Below are positions 1 to 10,694 of a stretch of DNA of 64,000 nucleotides, piece after piece; positions within the stretch are counted from its first letter, which is position 1, and every line of letters begins with the position of its first letter. Both the position numbers and the translations under genes were made by a program. Source of the DNA: Clytia hemisphaerica (taxonomy: Eukaryota; Cnidaria; Hydrozoa; Leptothecata; Clytiidae); contig CACVBU010000824.1 of the NCBI GenBank assembly GCA_902728285.1, positions 1,374,828 to 1,438,827 of the forward strand, in the 5' to 3' direction. Under the pieces are notes generated by a model that saw only the letters and a program-made list of their open reading frames with translations, searched no databases and was not told where the DNA came from.

Positions 1-720
1 TTTATTTGAAGGCGGTGTTTAATTGAGGGGGATTTTATTAAAAGAATTTTCTCAAAAGAGGGGCGTTTATTTGAGGAGGCGTTTAGAAAAAAGGGGGCCT
101 TTATTCAAAGTAATAATTTTTATAAATTTCCTTAGTTACACTTTTTTATTATTTAACAGGCTGCGTGTGTGTATCAGGTCGATTTTTCATTTTTCCAGCA
201 AATTCAGAAAAACAGTTTTTATACAGGATGAGGTAACTTTTGATCTAACGAGCGAAATTCGACAAATGACCTATCGAAATTTATGTTGATTTTTCCTCCT
301 TCTAATGAAGGATATTTTAATTCATTGAAAATTGAGCTCGAGAAATTTTACTCCAAGGAATCTAACTTAGTTCTGGCTGGTATTTCCATATTAACAAGGG
401 CTCCTATTCCTTTTAGAAGAACTAAAGGTTAATTAATATATCCGAGAATATATGACATTTCAATAAACAACGATAAGATCTTCGGAATGGTGTTAAGCAC
501 ATTTTTTATAAGAACATCCAAAGTTTTCAGATTTTCGAATTTTACCCTAAAATATATTCTCGGCATTTTTTTCATTTTGCCATTTTGTGAGTATTTTTGG
601 CTTTTTTTCTTAAGAAGACTCCTGAGAGCAGACAAACTCCATAACCCAAATTTATCTGGTCGCTTGTCGTGGTCGCCAAGTCGTGGTCGCCATTTCTGAT
701 TTAGAAACTCCCCAAAAGTC
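1..720 (+). repeat. Composite repeat R1, copy A
   Basis: First of at least six copies of an interspersed block. It begins with a G-rich stretch (GGCGTTTATTTGAGGAGGCG), continues through AT-rich sequence around TATCCGAGAATATATGAC, and ends with a stretch containing GAGAGCAGACAAACTCC. Other full or partial copies are at 1720-2365, 3098-3735, 5170-5392 continued at 7217-7450, 25115-25430, 27068-27390 and 29466-29585. Around 300-430 the plus strand reads like a protein (NEGYFNSLKIELEKF, then LVLAG), which recalls a LINE endonuclease domain before its GDFN motif. That resemblance is from memory and weak. The reading frames here are not intact genes. Confidence 0.75.
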
Positions 721-961
721 TTTTTATTATCTAATTTAGTTTTTCCAAAAACAATAGAAATTAATTTCTGAAATATTTATTATTTATTTTATTTACTTGA
801 ATGAAAATAAATGTATTGTTCTTTTATTTAATGCAACCAATAATATGTAGACGCATACTCATTTGCCCATTTGTTATCTTATTTCGATACTTTTGTATAT
901 CAAAGAAAACGTGTAATATGAAATCCCGAGTTAAACAAACCTTTTACTCTTTCATTTATAG

Positions 962-1002
962 AGTCAACAAGAAAGGACAGGCTAATTGTGAACCTAAGAA
1001 AA
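962..1002 (+). CDS. E2 microexon copy (ESTRKDRLIVNLRK)
   Basis: A 41-nt exon-like block between an acceptor (TTTATAG) and a donor of the GTGAAT type. It enters in phase 1 and leaves in phase 0. The encoded 13-residue core is basic and matches the E2 cassettes at 7616, 20120, 22178, 23672, 25597, 27555 and 29653. Differences among copies are mostly silent third-position changes, apart from one free position after KDR. About 57 bp upstream and 80 bp downstream are also shared. No E1 or E3 partner is visible nearby, so this copy may be orphaned. Confidence 0.45.
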
Positions 1003-1523
1003 GTGAATGATGTTACTTTGTAATTTACATTAATGGTAGAGTACTACAGTGCACCACATTAAGCAATTATTGAGTAATTAAGACGATCAATTTATGGATG
1101 ACACAATTACAGAATGGAATAATTTGAGTTATACTGCTAATCCTAGAAAAAATTTACTTTAAGTAAAATTTTATTCCGGTTGGAAAGTAAATAATTGGTT
1201 ATTTCATTTTTATTACAATTGTCAAAAAGCTTTCTATTATCTAATTTAATTTATTTTAGTGAAAATAATGGAAATTATCTTATTATCTTATATTTATTAT
1301 TTACTGCAACCAAGTTTATTTTATCTTATTTAGTTTATTTTGGTTAAAACAATAGAAATTAGTTTCTGAAATATTCACTAGTTTTTTTATTTACTTAAGT
1401 GGGAAATTATTCAAAAATATATTTATTATTTATTTATCTGATTTGATGCAACCAATATTATGTTAAACGTATATTCATTTTTCATCTTAACGGACTTACA
1501 GGCTCTTGTGAAATTTCTTTTAG

Positions 1524-1645
1524 ATGGGATTTTTCACGAGCATCCGATGGAGGACTGCCCCTTTGCACCGCCAATGGGGAACGACCAAGCTGTTGCTGTT
1601 AACCCTGTTGCTGTTGCTGTTGCTGTTCCTAAACCTCCTCAATAA
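1524..1645 (+). CDS. E4 terminal exon copy, Val-Ala repeat protein tail
   Basis: After the acceptor TTTCTTTTAG the phase-1 frame reads GIFHEHPMEDCPFAPPMGN, then alternating Val-Ala, then PKPPQ and TAA at 1643-1645. The same exon type occurs at 24883, 26833 and 28784, and in broken form at 1681, 7866 and 30918. The GCTGTT hexamer repeat encodes Ala-Val dipeptides and differs in number between copies. No signal peptide or known domain is visible. Unrecognised family; an intact reading frame with a good acceptor supports it as an exon, but its upstream partners are unclear. Confidence 0.45.
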
Positions 1646-1680
1646 CCACACTACGCTGACATACAGGCTCTTGTCCTTTA

Positions 1681-1745
1681 GATGGGGTTTTTCACGAGCG
1701 TCCGGTGGAGGATGCCCCTTTGCCCGTGTTTATTTGAAGGCGGTG
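1681..1745 (+). pseudogene. Truncated E4 exon copy
   Basis: A second E4 start follows 35 bp after the previous stop codon, again preceded by CTTTAG. It keeps GVFHERPVED, then loses one base relative to intact copies (GAGGATGCC instead of GAGGACTGCC) and runs straight into repeat R1 near 1720. It is a 5' fragment of the terminal exon. Confidence 0.6.
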
Positions 1746-2365
1746 TTTATTTGAAGGCGGTGTTTAATTGAGGGGGATTTTATTAAAAGATTTTTCTCAA
1801 AAGACGGGCGTTTATTTGAGGAGGTGTTTAGAAAAGAAGGGGGCCTTTATTCGAAGTAATATTTTTTATAAATTTCCTTAGTTGCATTTTTTTATTATTT
1901 AACAGGCTGCGTGTGTGTATCAGGTCGATTTTTCATTTTTCCAGCAAATTCAGAAAAAAAATTTGTATACAGGATGAGGTAACTTTTGATCTAACAAGCG
2001 AAATTCGACAAATGACCTATCGAAATTCAAGTTGATTTTTTCTCCTTCTAATAAAGGATATTTTAATTCATTGAAAATTGAGCTCGAGAAATTTTACTCA
2101 AAGGAATCTAACTTAGTTCTGGCTGGTATTTCCATATTAACAAAGGTTCTTACCCCTTTTAGAAAAATTATAGGTAAATTAATATATCCGAGAATATATG
2201 ACATTTCAATAAACAACGATAAGATCTTCGGAATGGTGTCAAGCACATTTTTTATAAAAACATCCAAAGTTTTTGGATTTAAATTTTACCCTAAAACATA
2301 TTCTCGGCATTTTCTTCATTTTGCCATTTTGTGAGTATTTTTGGCTTTTTTCTTTAGAAAACGGG
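1720..2365 (+). repeat. Composite repeat R1, copy B
   Basis: Second copy of the R1 block, in the same order as copy A from the G-rich head to the TTTTGTGAGTATTTTTGGC stretch. It lacks the GAGAGCAGACAAACTCC tail of copies A and D. Copy C matches over the same span, so B and C share one truncated form. Confidence 0.75.
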
Positions 2366-2512
2366 TGTTTTAAGGTCCACAAAGCCTTATAATGTTCTCA
2401 TTTTACTTAATCCAATCAATTTTTTGTTAAACGTTTATTTATTTGTTATCTTTTTTCAATATTTTTTGTTGAAGATTTTAAAACCTTTTGACTGAAGTTA
2501 GGTCACATTTCT

Positions 2513-2809
2513 CAGCAGCCAATGTTAAATGACCCCTCTCAACCACCACACCAACCAATAAACAATGAACACCCTCAACCACCACACTAACTAATAAATA
2601 ATGAACCCCCTCAACCACCACACCAACCAATAAACAATGAACCCCATCAACCACCACACTAACCAATCAACCGCGAACCTCCTTAACCACCACGCTACCG
2701 CCACGTTTTACCACCACCACCACCACGCTACCGACCACTTGACGACCCTCCACCATATCAACCACTCGACAAACCCCGATACTATGAATACCCTTACTCA
2801 TGGTATTAA
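2513..2809 (+). pseudogene. Long proline/tyrosine-rich E4 tail with three in-frame TAA codons
   Basis: Ninety-nine codons in one uninterrupted phase: QQPMLNDPSQPPHQPINNE, repeats of PPQPPHQPINNE, a PRYR stretch, a PPPY motif (PPxY type) and a Tyr-rich end, RYYEYPYSWY, then TAA. Three internal codons that are CAA (Gln) in related copies are TAA here, at codons 26, 50 and 58; nothing else breaks the frame. Related ends occur at 8070-8170 and 29085-29180. It is most simply a decaying copy, and the intact frame suggests the decay is recent. Confidence 0.6.
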
Positions 2810-3097
2810 TTTTGGTTTTATTTCTTTTCTGTTTACTTTAATACTTCGAATAAACTCCCCGGGCGTTAATTAATCTTGTTTGTTTTTGGAGGCGTTTAAA
2901 AAAAGGGTCGTTTATTAAATAGTTTACAACCGAGGTCAGTTTAATAATGGAAACTTTTTTTTGCTTTCTCATTACTATTTTAGTTTAAATATGCACATTA
3001 AGGGATTAGAAATGTCAAAATCAGTTCGAATACTAACAGAATACAAATATTATTGTATATCTAAGTTTTACTTCATATAATACTATCTTTCAGCTAC
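2810..3097. other. AT-rich spacer shared with 29220-29465
   Basis: No gene seen. The stretch from CTCCCCGGGCGTTAATTAAT to the start of repeat R1 is nearly the same as 29220-29465, so it moved together with the Pro-rich tail and R1 as one duplicated block. Confidence 0.6.
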
Positions 3098-3735
3098 GTG
3101 TTTATTTGAAGGCGGTGTTTAATTGAGGGGGATTTTATTAAAAGATTTTTCTCAAAAGAGGGGCGTTTATTTGAGGAGGCGTTTAGAAAAAGGGGGCCTT
3201 TATTCGAAGTAATAATTATTATAAATTTCCTTAGTTACATTTTTTTATTATTTAACAGGCTGCGTGTGTGTATCAGGTCGATTTTTCATTTTTCCAGCAA
3301 ATTCAGAAGAAAAACAGGTTTTGTACAGGATAAGGGTAACTTTTGACCTTACGAGCAAAATTCGACAAATGACCTATCGAAATTCAAGTTGATTTTCCTC
3401 CTTCTAATGAAGGATATTTTAATTCATTGAAAATTGAGCTCGAGAAATTTTACTCAAAGGAATCTAACTTAGTTTTGGCTGGTATTTCCATATTAACAAG
3501 GGTTCTTACCCCTTTTAGAAGAACTAAAGGTAGATTAATATATCCCACGAGAATATATGACATTTCAATAAACAACGACAAGGTCTTCGGAATGGTGTCA
3601 AGCACATTTTTTATAAAAACATCCAAAGTTTTTAGATGTTAGCATTTTACCCTAAAGCATATTCTCGACATTTTCTTCATTTTGCCATTTTGTGAGTATT
3701 TTTTGCTTTTTTCTTAAGAAAACGGGTGTTTTAAG
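3098..3735 (+). repeat. Composite repeat R1, copy C
   Basis: Third R1 copy, closest to copy B. It has a small insertion in the TATCC-CACGAGAATATATG stretch and ends just before the reading frame at 3939-4652. Confidence 0.75.
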
Positions 3736-3938
3736 GTCCACAAAGTCTTCTAATGTTCTTATTTTATTTAATCCAATCAAATTTTTTGTTAAACGTTTAT
3801 TTATTTGTTATCTTTTTTCAATATTTTTTGTTTACTTTAGGTGCAAAGTAATTTAAGAACATTCTAAGAGGAGGATTTTAAAACCTTTTGACTGAAGTTA
3901 GGGAGAGTATTTCATTGTTTGATAAGTTTTTTAGGATT

Positions 3939-4652
3939 ATGAGTGACTATGAGCATGATTTTAGGCAGTTGAACAAGAATGATACGGAGAATGAGGATGA
4001 TTTTGACGGGGCGGCTGAGCGAGTTTGTAAGTTTTTGGCGGATCCAGGGCAATTTATTACAAGATTATTGGAATTGTTTACGGAACAGGCAGCATCTACA
4101 ACGATGCTGTCTATGTGGACTAACTCGATGATTTGTTTGGTAGGAAATGTTAAGGAGAAAAGGATTTTTGATATGTTTCATAAGAACGCACCTATTCCAA
4201 ATTTATGAAGGAAGCGTTCTCTAAAAAATTTGATTAAGGATGTTACCAAAGGTGTTGCCAGTATGTCTCTTAAGTCTAAACCGTCTCCGGGTTTAACTGC
4301 AAAGGATTTGTTACAGCTTGTGCGGAATGAGAGAAGTGAGAAGTATTTTGGTAGTGAAGCGGGTTTTAGTGGGTATACGGCCAAGAGAGAGTTATATCCT
4401 AAGTCGCCTAAACGTAAAAGAAAATTGATGATGTCTTCTGATTCGGAATCTGACTCTGACGAGCCTTTGAAAAAGTTATTGAAGTTGAAGGATGATTTGG
4501 ACGTGGGGGCAAACATAGAGGTTGAAAATGACGAGGACAGGGGAAAGAGAAAAAAGACAAAGACCGTCAGAGTTGTCAGTGCGAGTGAGTCTCCGGACGA
4601 GGAGATCAAAGATACTCCAAAAAAAACAAAAAAGAAAAAGAAACATATCTAA
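3939..4652 (+). pseudogene. Lysine-rich nuclear-type protein frame with one internal TGA
   Basis: From ATG 3939 (MSDYEHDFRQLNKND) a single frame continues to TAA at 4650, broken once by TGA at 4206-4208. The first half is acidic to neutral with a Leu-rich stretch (FITRLLELFTEQ). The second half is increasingly basic and Ser/Asp-rich, with KSPKRKRKL (a nuclear-signal-like motif), SSDSESDSDEP and a terminal KKTKKKKKH tract. The frame is open upstream to TAA near 3878, so the start could be a splice junction rather than this ATG. Only one defect in about 237 codons suggests a recently disabled gene, a sequencing error, or an intron across the stop. I do not recognise the family; a transposon-encoded nucleic-acid-binding protein is possible. 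Confidence 0.5.
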
Positions 4653-5169
4653 TATTTCTTTTAACCTTTCACTAACCATTGCGTGTTTTCCTAACGACTG
4701 TTCCATTGTACATTTTCTTAAAAGTTCTTATTCTTCGCGTTATTTTTTGATACTAACCATTGCCTGTCTTTCTAACCACTAAATGTACATATTTTTATAG
4801 TTCTTATTCATTTCGTTATTTATCTTGTGTCTTACATTTCATTGTTATATATTACTAACTGTTCGTTGCTTCTACTAACAACTGTACATACGTTGTAGTT
4901 TCAGATTATTATATTACTAACTATTTGTTACATAAGCTAACCATCTGTATATATATGTACATGATGTTGTTGTGATGTTCATACCACTAACTGTATGCTT
5001 GATTTATTTATTTGCTCACTAACCGATGCATATACACTCGTCTTACTTCTTGTATTGATTCTTATTCTAAGAATGTAAAGTAATATAAAATCTTTCCACT
5101 ATTGTCCGTCTTTCAAATGCGTATGCATTTCTTTCTTGTTTCGTATATTTGCATTTGTTTTAAATCGTG
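4653..5169 (+). other. AT-rich region with degenerate ACTAACCA repeats
   Basis: Downstream of the lysine-rich frame. Short motifs such as CACTAACCATTGC and ACTAACTGTTCGTT recur every 40-100 bp. This could be the 3' untranslated part of the preceding gene. No open frame of note. Confidence 0.4.
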
Positions 5170-5392
5170 AGGTGTTTATTTGAAGGCGGCGCTTATTTGA
5201 GGGGCATTTTATCAAAACACTTTTCTCAAAAGAGTGGCGTTTATTCAAGGAGGCGTTTAGAAAAGAAGGGGGCCTTTATTCGAAGTAATACGTGCTATTT
5301 ATTATAAATTTCCATTACTTACATTCTTTTATTATTTTAAATACAGATAAATCGAAAGTTTTTGGATTTTCAAATTTTACCCTAAAACATAT

Positions 5393-7216
5393 TAGCCTCC
5401 GTCTCGGAAGAGGACTGGGCCCGAATTTGCGGACGTTTTCACAGTTTCACTTTCGTTTTCGGCTATGCGACAGCGTTTTCAAGCAGAAAGCAGAGGAAAT
5501 CTGTGAAATTATGGCAGGGAATGCTAACCTATTTTTCCAGTGTTTCTCAAGATTAGAGCAAGATTATTGTTCTAGAAAGTTCATAAAGGCCTAATAGTTT
5601 CAGATTAGTATGATTTCATCAGAAAAAACATTTACACCAAAGCTCCTTATTGATATGTGAAGGCTACCAAAAATAGCAATGTCCTCCATCAGAACAACTT
5701 TAACATAAGGGACAAGGATAGTCAAGAAGTCTACTTCTTTGTTGAAAATTTGCACAAAATATTTAGAGAAAATGGTACTATGGAAGCCCATTCTATACTC
5801 CTAAATGATAGTTGAAAGATCAGTAGTTGAGAGGGTTGATCAAAATAGAACTCAAAGCACACAATAAAGTATACATATATATTTGTCCAGAAAGAACTGG
5901 CATGTTGTTTGCTTTGTTTTGGTGTTTAAAAATATGTACTTATCAGTCCTAAAAAAATACAAATTTGAATATAATGAGGGCAGCGAGTCTGGTTAAATGT
6001 TACTATATTTACAAGAAAGGATTACTGAAAAATTACTACTGTATGTACTACTGACACTGATGAACTAAACTCAAAAACTAAAACTTTACCATAAATTTAC
6101 ATTACGACAATTTAAAAATCTATCTTTAATAGCAACAAAGAAAAAAACATGGCTCAAAGTTTTAAACATAGAGCTAGTCAGAGCTTCAACTCACAGATTC
6201 AGTAGGTATAAAGCTTTCAAAATTTGAAAACAGACACTGCATTGGTGTTACTACAAGACATACTATCCACACGGTTTTTTCGATTCATGAAAAAAATAAA
6301 GTATTTATCAAAAAAGGTTCTCTTTTTTTTGATAATCAATTCCAACAAACAACAATCAATATAACAGTTTTTTGAAAACCATCCCACAGTGTAATCATTA
6401 TCAACCAACTAAACCCACACCACCAAAATTGTAAAAATAAGTCAATATAATTTCTATCAACAATTTTTCGTAAAATGTTTTTTTCCAACATTCTGATACC
6501 AATCATGGCTGGAGGCATCATGTGTAGAGTGACTGTGTGGCATTTCATTGCTTTTAATGATCACAATACCAAACATCAACCAAACAAAACTGACGCCAAG
6601 CCAAATCTGGCGATTAAAAGTTTCCATGAAAATTATAATTGAAACTTATCTCGTAAAATGCTTTTTTCAACATTCTGGAGGTGTTCAAAGTTAGAGCTAT
6701 CATATGTAGAGCCAAGCAATACATGAAAAGTCATTTGCTATCCCATTTGCCATGAGATATACGAGTCAACAAATCAAACAAAAACCAACAAATCATGTCT
6801 CTTCACTTTCATGTCACATCGTGTTTATATGGGGTATCAGAAAGCCAATCCACAAGAAGAGCCATCTTCCTTTATTATGGAGTGTTCCAAAACTATTGGT
6901 AGGTTGTTTGGAAGTAAAGAAACCCACACAGTTTGCTTTATTTTGAAGATTTAACTTGAAAACAAACTGCATCTTTCCAGTAGAAACTCATGTTTCAACC
7001 TGCTACATAACATTGGTCAGTCGGGTCTGCTACTAACATGTAATAGTTTTATAATAGCTGAGCTTGAGAATCCGTATGCAGAACTTGTAACATGTATTAT
7101 GTGTATAATTATGTCAGTCGACTTGAATCATGATACATTACTCATATTTCACTGAATGCATTTTCGCTGTGAAATTATCCGCAAAATTTTCTGACCGCGT
7201 TCTGAGACGGAGGCTA
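5393..7216. mobile_element. 1.8-kb terminal-inverted-repeat DNA element inserted in R1
   Basis: The ends are inverted copies: TAGCCTCCGTCTC at 5393 and GAGACGGAGGCTA ending at 7216, with imperfect matching for about 40 bp further in (both reach TTTGCGGA). The surrounding R1 sequence is interrupted exactly here. Copies at 2300 and 25240 read straight through ACATATTCTCG, so the empty site is visible and the target duplication is only 2-3 bp (AT or ATT). The interior has no long intact frame and no transposase that I recognise, so it is non-autonomous or decayed. A short duplication, CGTAAAATG-TTTTTTCCAACATTCTG, occurs near 6470 and 6655. The superfamily is not assigned. Confidence 0.7.
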
Positions 7217-7450
7217 ATTCTCGACAGTTTCTTCATTTTGCCATTTTGTGAGTATTTTTGCTTTTTTTTCTTAAGAAAACTCTTGAGAGCAGACAAACTC
7301 CATAACCCAAATTTATCTGGTCGCTGGTCGTGGTTGCCGGTCGTGGTCGCCATTTCTGATTTAGAAACTCCCCAAAAGTCTTTTTATTATCTAATTTAGT
7401 TTTACCAAAAACAATTGAAATTGATTTCTGAAATATTTATTATTTATTTT
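7217..7450 (+). repeat. Composite repeat R1, copy D (3' part)
   Basis: Continuation of the R1 copy that starts at 5170 and is split by the element at 5393-7216. It contains the GAGAGCAGACAAACTCC tail and the following AT-rich stretch. Confidence 0.7.
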
Positions 7451-7615
7451 ATTTACTTAAATGAAAATAAATGTATTGTTTATTTTATTTAATACAACCA
7501 ATAATATGTAGACGCATACTCATTTGTTATCTTATTTCGATACTTTTGGTATATCAAAGAAAACGTGTAATGTGAAATTCCGAGTTAAACAAACCTTTTA
7601 CTCTTTTATTTTTAG

Positions 7616-7656
7616 AGTCGATTAGAAAAGACAGAGTGATTGTCAACCTAAGAAAA
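7616..7656 (+). CDS. E2 microexon copy (ESIRKDRVIVNLRK)
   Basis: A 41-nt exon with acceptor TTATTTTTAG and donor GTGAGT, phase 1 in and phase 0 out, both well formed. The core is SIRKDRVIVNLRK. The E4-type and E3-type pieces that follow (7866-8372 and 8720-8818) are partly broken, so this locus is probably a damaged member of the family. Confidence 0.5.
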
Positions 7657-7865
7657 GTGAGTGATATAACTTTGTAATCTAAATTAAAAGAGCTCTACTA
7701 CACACCACATTAAGCAATTATTGAGTAATTAAGACGATGAATTTATGGATGACACAATTACAGAATAGAATAATTTGAGTTATACTGCTAATCCTAGAAA
7801 AATATACTTTTAGTAAAATTTTAATTCGGTTGAAAAGTAAATTATTGTTTTTCATTATCTTATTT

Positions 7866-8170
7866 CACGAGCGTCCGATGGAGGATGCCCCTTTGCCCCA
7901 CCAATGGGGAATGCTGTTAACCATGTTGCTGTTAACCCTGTTGCTGTTGCTGTTGAACAATTACCACGCTAGCAGCCAATCTTAAATGACCCCCTCAACC
8001 ACCACACCAACAAATCATAAATGAACCTCCTCAACTACCACACCAACCACCACGTTTTACCACCACCACCACCACCACGCTACCGACCACTTGACGACCC
8101 TCCACCCTATCAAGCACTCGACAACCCCCGATACTATGAATACCCTTACTACCCTTACCCATGGCATTAA
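7866..8170 (+). pseudogene. Broken E4 exon with Pro/Tyr-rich tail
   Basis: Starts like E4 (FHERPMED) but has a one-base deletion in the following Cys codon region, an in-frame TAG at the CGCCAG site and further indels. The final part recovers PPRYRPLDDPPPYQALD and RYYEYPYYPYPWH before TAA at 8168-8170. The PPPY motif and Tyr-rich end match 2740-2809 and 29110-29180, with silent third-position differences. Confidence 0.6.
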
Positions 8171-8213
8171 TTTTGGTTTTATTTCTTTTTTGTTTACTAT
8201 AATACTTCGAATA

Positions 8214-8372
8214 ATGGAGAACGCTCAAGCTGTTGCTGTTAATCCTGTTGCTGTTGCTGTTGCTGTTGCTGTTCCTGAACCTCCTCAACCACCACGTCAG
8301 CAGCCAATTATAAATGAACCTCCTCAACGACAACACTGGCAACCAAACGATGAAAATGCTTCGTTAGTTTAA
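8214..8372 (+). CDS. E4-like exon: Val-Ala repeat, Pro-rich, ends NASLV
   Basis: From ATG 8214 the frame reads MENAQAVAVNPVAV, further Val-Ala dipeptides, PEPPQPPRQQPIINEPPQ, and ends DENASLV before TAA. It lacks the GVFHE head of other E4 copies and could be read from its own ATG or joined by splicing. A copy at 31000-31055 ends with the same DENASLV, so two alternative C-termini exist in this family (NASLV and the Tyr-rich YPYPWH). Confidence 0.4.
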   Translation: MENAQAVAVNPVAVAVAVAVPEPPQPPRQQPIINEPPQRQHWQPNDENASLV

Positions 8373-8648
8373 TTTCATATCAATTGAAATTGTGAAAAAT
8401 CTTTTTATTATCTAATTTAGTTTATTTTAGTTTAAAGAATAGAAATTATTTTAAAAGCATTTATTATTTATTTTATGCAACCAATATTTTGTTAAACGTA
8501 TATTCATTTGTCATCTTATTTTGATATTTTTTGTTTACTTTAAATACAAAATAATTTATGACATTCTAAGGAGGATTTTAAAACGATTTGACTAAAATTT
8601 GGTCACTTGAATTTTCAAACATTCCAACAGAGGCACTTATGGGCACTT

Positions 8649-8714
8649 ATGAGCCTTATGGATGTATTCATGGATGAGTTTCAATTAACACCATCACAGG
8701 AACTATTATGGTAA
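8649..8714 (+). CDS. Short conserved frame MSLMDVFMDEFQLTPSQELLW
   Basis: Twenty-one acidic, hydrophobic residues followed by TAA. The copy at 31322-31387 encodes the same peptide with a silent GAT/GAC difference, and a fragment (LTPLQELLW) lies at about 22694-22720 in another frame context. An upstream acceptor-like AACAG precedes it. It could be an additional exon of the E-family or a remnant. Function unknown. Confidence 0.3.
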   Translation: MSLMDVFMDEFQLTPSQELLW

Positions 8715-8719
8715 TTAAA

Positions 8720-8818
8720 GTTAGGGACCAGCAGAGGGGCAGGATCGAAGAGCTAGAGCAGAAGCTTGCCGCTCAACAACAACCAGCTACTCCACACTCC
8801 ACCAAGTGTCCAATATAA
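8720..8818 (+). CDS. E3-like coiled-coil exon (VRDQQRGRIEELEQKLAAQ)
   Basis: The frame VRDQQRGRIEELEQKLAAQ, then QQPATPHSTKCPI and TAA at 8816, follows an acceptor-like AATTAAAG. It matches E3 (24199) and the variant at 22723 over the coiled-coil part, and then ends early. The copy at 31390-31460 has lost the RDQQRGR codons. It is probably the last exon of a short family member. Confidence 0.4.
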   Translation, partial: VRDQQRGRIEELEQKLAAQQQPATPHSTKCPI

Positions 8819-9359
8819 ACCACGGCATTTCCTGCGAATTAAAAAGCTTTCTTTTCAAGTATAGTATTGGGTAGCGTGATTTAAATGAGACTACAAGAGA
8901 CGGAAACAAATCAAAAGAGAAGGTAACTTTTAATTCATCGCATCATAAAGATATCAAAAAGATTTTTGGGTCGGCTGCCGTAAAATAATGTTCGTACAAT
9001 ATGGAAATATTTCACTCGTTCCGGATTTTCCGTATATTTTATAATATATTGTACTGAAAAATCTCGGAACTCGTAAAATATTTCTCATATTGTACTCGCA
9101 AATGTCCGATAACTATTACATATGGTGAAATCTGAAAAGACCGAATTAGTTAGTTCATTTAAAGATGATGCAATTTCTCAAGAACAAAGAAACACTGGGA
9201 TGTGATTCCACCATACGAATTGTAGAAAGGAATAGTGACAAACTACGGGAATGCGAAATTTTCAAGGATAATCAATTATCAAATTAATTTAGAAATGCCA
9301 TAGAACAAAGTTGAAATGAAGATATGGCAAAATCGCAAAGTTCTATCGGGTACCTAATA

Positions 9360-9552
9360 GCTGGGGGGGGGGGTTTGGAAAAAATCTCAAAACTTAATAA
9401 GCAGGTGGGGGTTGAAAACTTTTGAAAAGGAGGCTATAATACAGCAGAATTAGGACAAAAGGCGGAACTTTCAAAACATTGAATGAGAATCTGTTTGAAT
9501 AAAAATGTCATGGGGGAAATTTTCGAAAATTCAATAAGCGGGGGGGGGGTAT
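9360..9552. repeat. G-tract repeat
   Basis: Bounded by runs of 11 and 10 guanines, with GAAAATTTT-rich sequence between. An inverted relative lies at 52425-52615 and a shortened one at 32600-32680. It belongs to the same general class as the foldbacks at 21447-21768 and 43522-43766. No gene seen. Confidence 0.5.
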
Positions 9553-10694
9553 TAGGAGTTACAAACAAAGCGACCTCGCCAAACCTGCTTTTAACACACG
9601 TTATTTGGGTCCGCCTTATCCAAGCCTAACGAAACTCCAAAATACTTATCCTTCTCACAACAAAATGGCAACGAAAAGAGACATATCACCAATAAATAAC
9701 TACTGTTTCGACAAATACACACGCTCTCACAGACCCACTGGGAGCCCTTCCCACTGAAAATATTGGCCAAATCATCATCCCCGGTGGAAAATTATCCTCC
9801 AATTTTTGTCCCACTGATATAACCAATCAAACCAATCCTCACTGCAAAATAATATGCTATTTTTCCCATCCCCATTGAGTTTTCTGACAAAAAAAATTAT
9901 ATCCCAAGCAATAAAAGATATGTATCAAGCTCCATCGTGTTTCAGTCCGTTATTTTCATCCCCACTGATCCCCACTCATTCCTACCGGGTCTGTGAGAAG
10001 AGTGTACTAATTGATCAACATTGAATGATAGTTGATTAAAGGAGAACTTCCCTGTCCAAACCAACGATTAGAAGAAAATTGGACGGACTCTGTCATTGTT
10101 AAGCAACTTTAACAACAGAACCAGAAGAGGTAAGTACAACTTGACACTTTCGAAGTACTCAGAATTTATTTGAAAAAGATTACTTTCGTTTTTCCTTCAT
10201 TTTAAACATTTCATTTCAACAGTTTGCCTTTCTTCAAATCGTCGAAATCTTACTAATTACGGCTCCGAATAGAAAAAGAAATTCCACTCCAAAAGGTACT
10301 TAGACATCGATAAGAAAGTTGTTTATGTACAGATGAAAAGCTTTGTATGTAGCTATAGTTTTATTATAGTTTTAGATGACGTTTATTTTGAAAGTGTAGC
10401 TCCAAAAACTGATAAATTCTTCCCTAAAATCATCACCAAATCTTCCTTAGGAAAACACCCAACATAAAATTTTGATTCATTCTATCTTGAAGGTGGCTCA
10501 CTCTTGAGCACAAAATTTTAACAAGACCTCCCACACGTGCATTAGTTGACCACGAATAACAATCCTACTGATTAATCAAAACATCAGAAAATTCAAACAA
10601 AAAGAAATAAAAAAGTTCAATACCAACTTCCTTGGAATTCTGTAATTCTTTCATTCATCCATTCTTTCAAAAATCCATTCATTCCAGTAACAAG

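Noticed and set aside
2513-2809. Alternative genetic code with TAA as glutamine
   Set aside because: The coiled-coil gene and the 61426-62136 gene use TAA as stop and have no internal TAA, so the standard code applies.
2637-2873. Plus-strand His/Thr-rich frame
   Set aside because: Off-frame reading of the Pro-rich exon; the 2513-2809 frame fits related copies.
8031-8342. Minus-strand frame with SNSNSN and V-rich repeats
   Set aside because: Shadow of the Val-Ala and Pro-rich plus-strand repeats.
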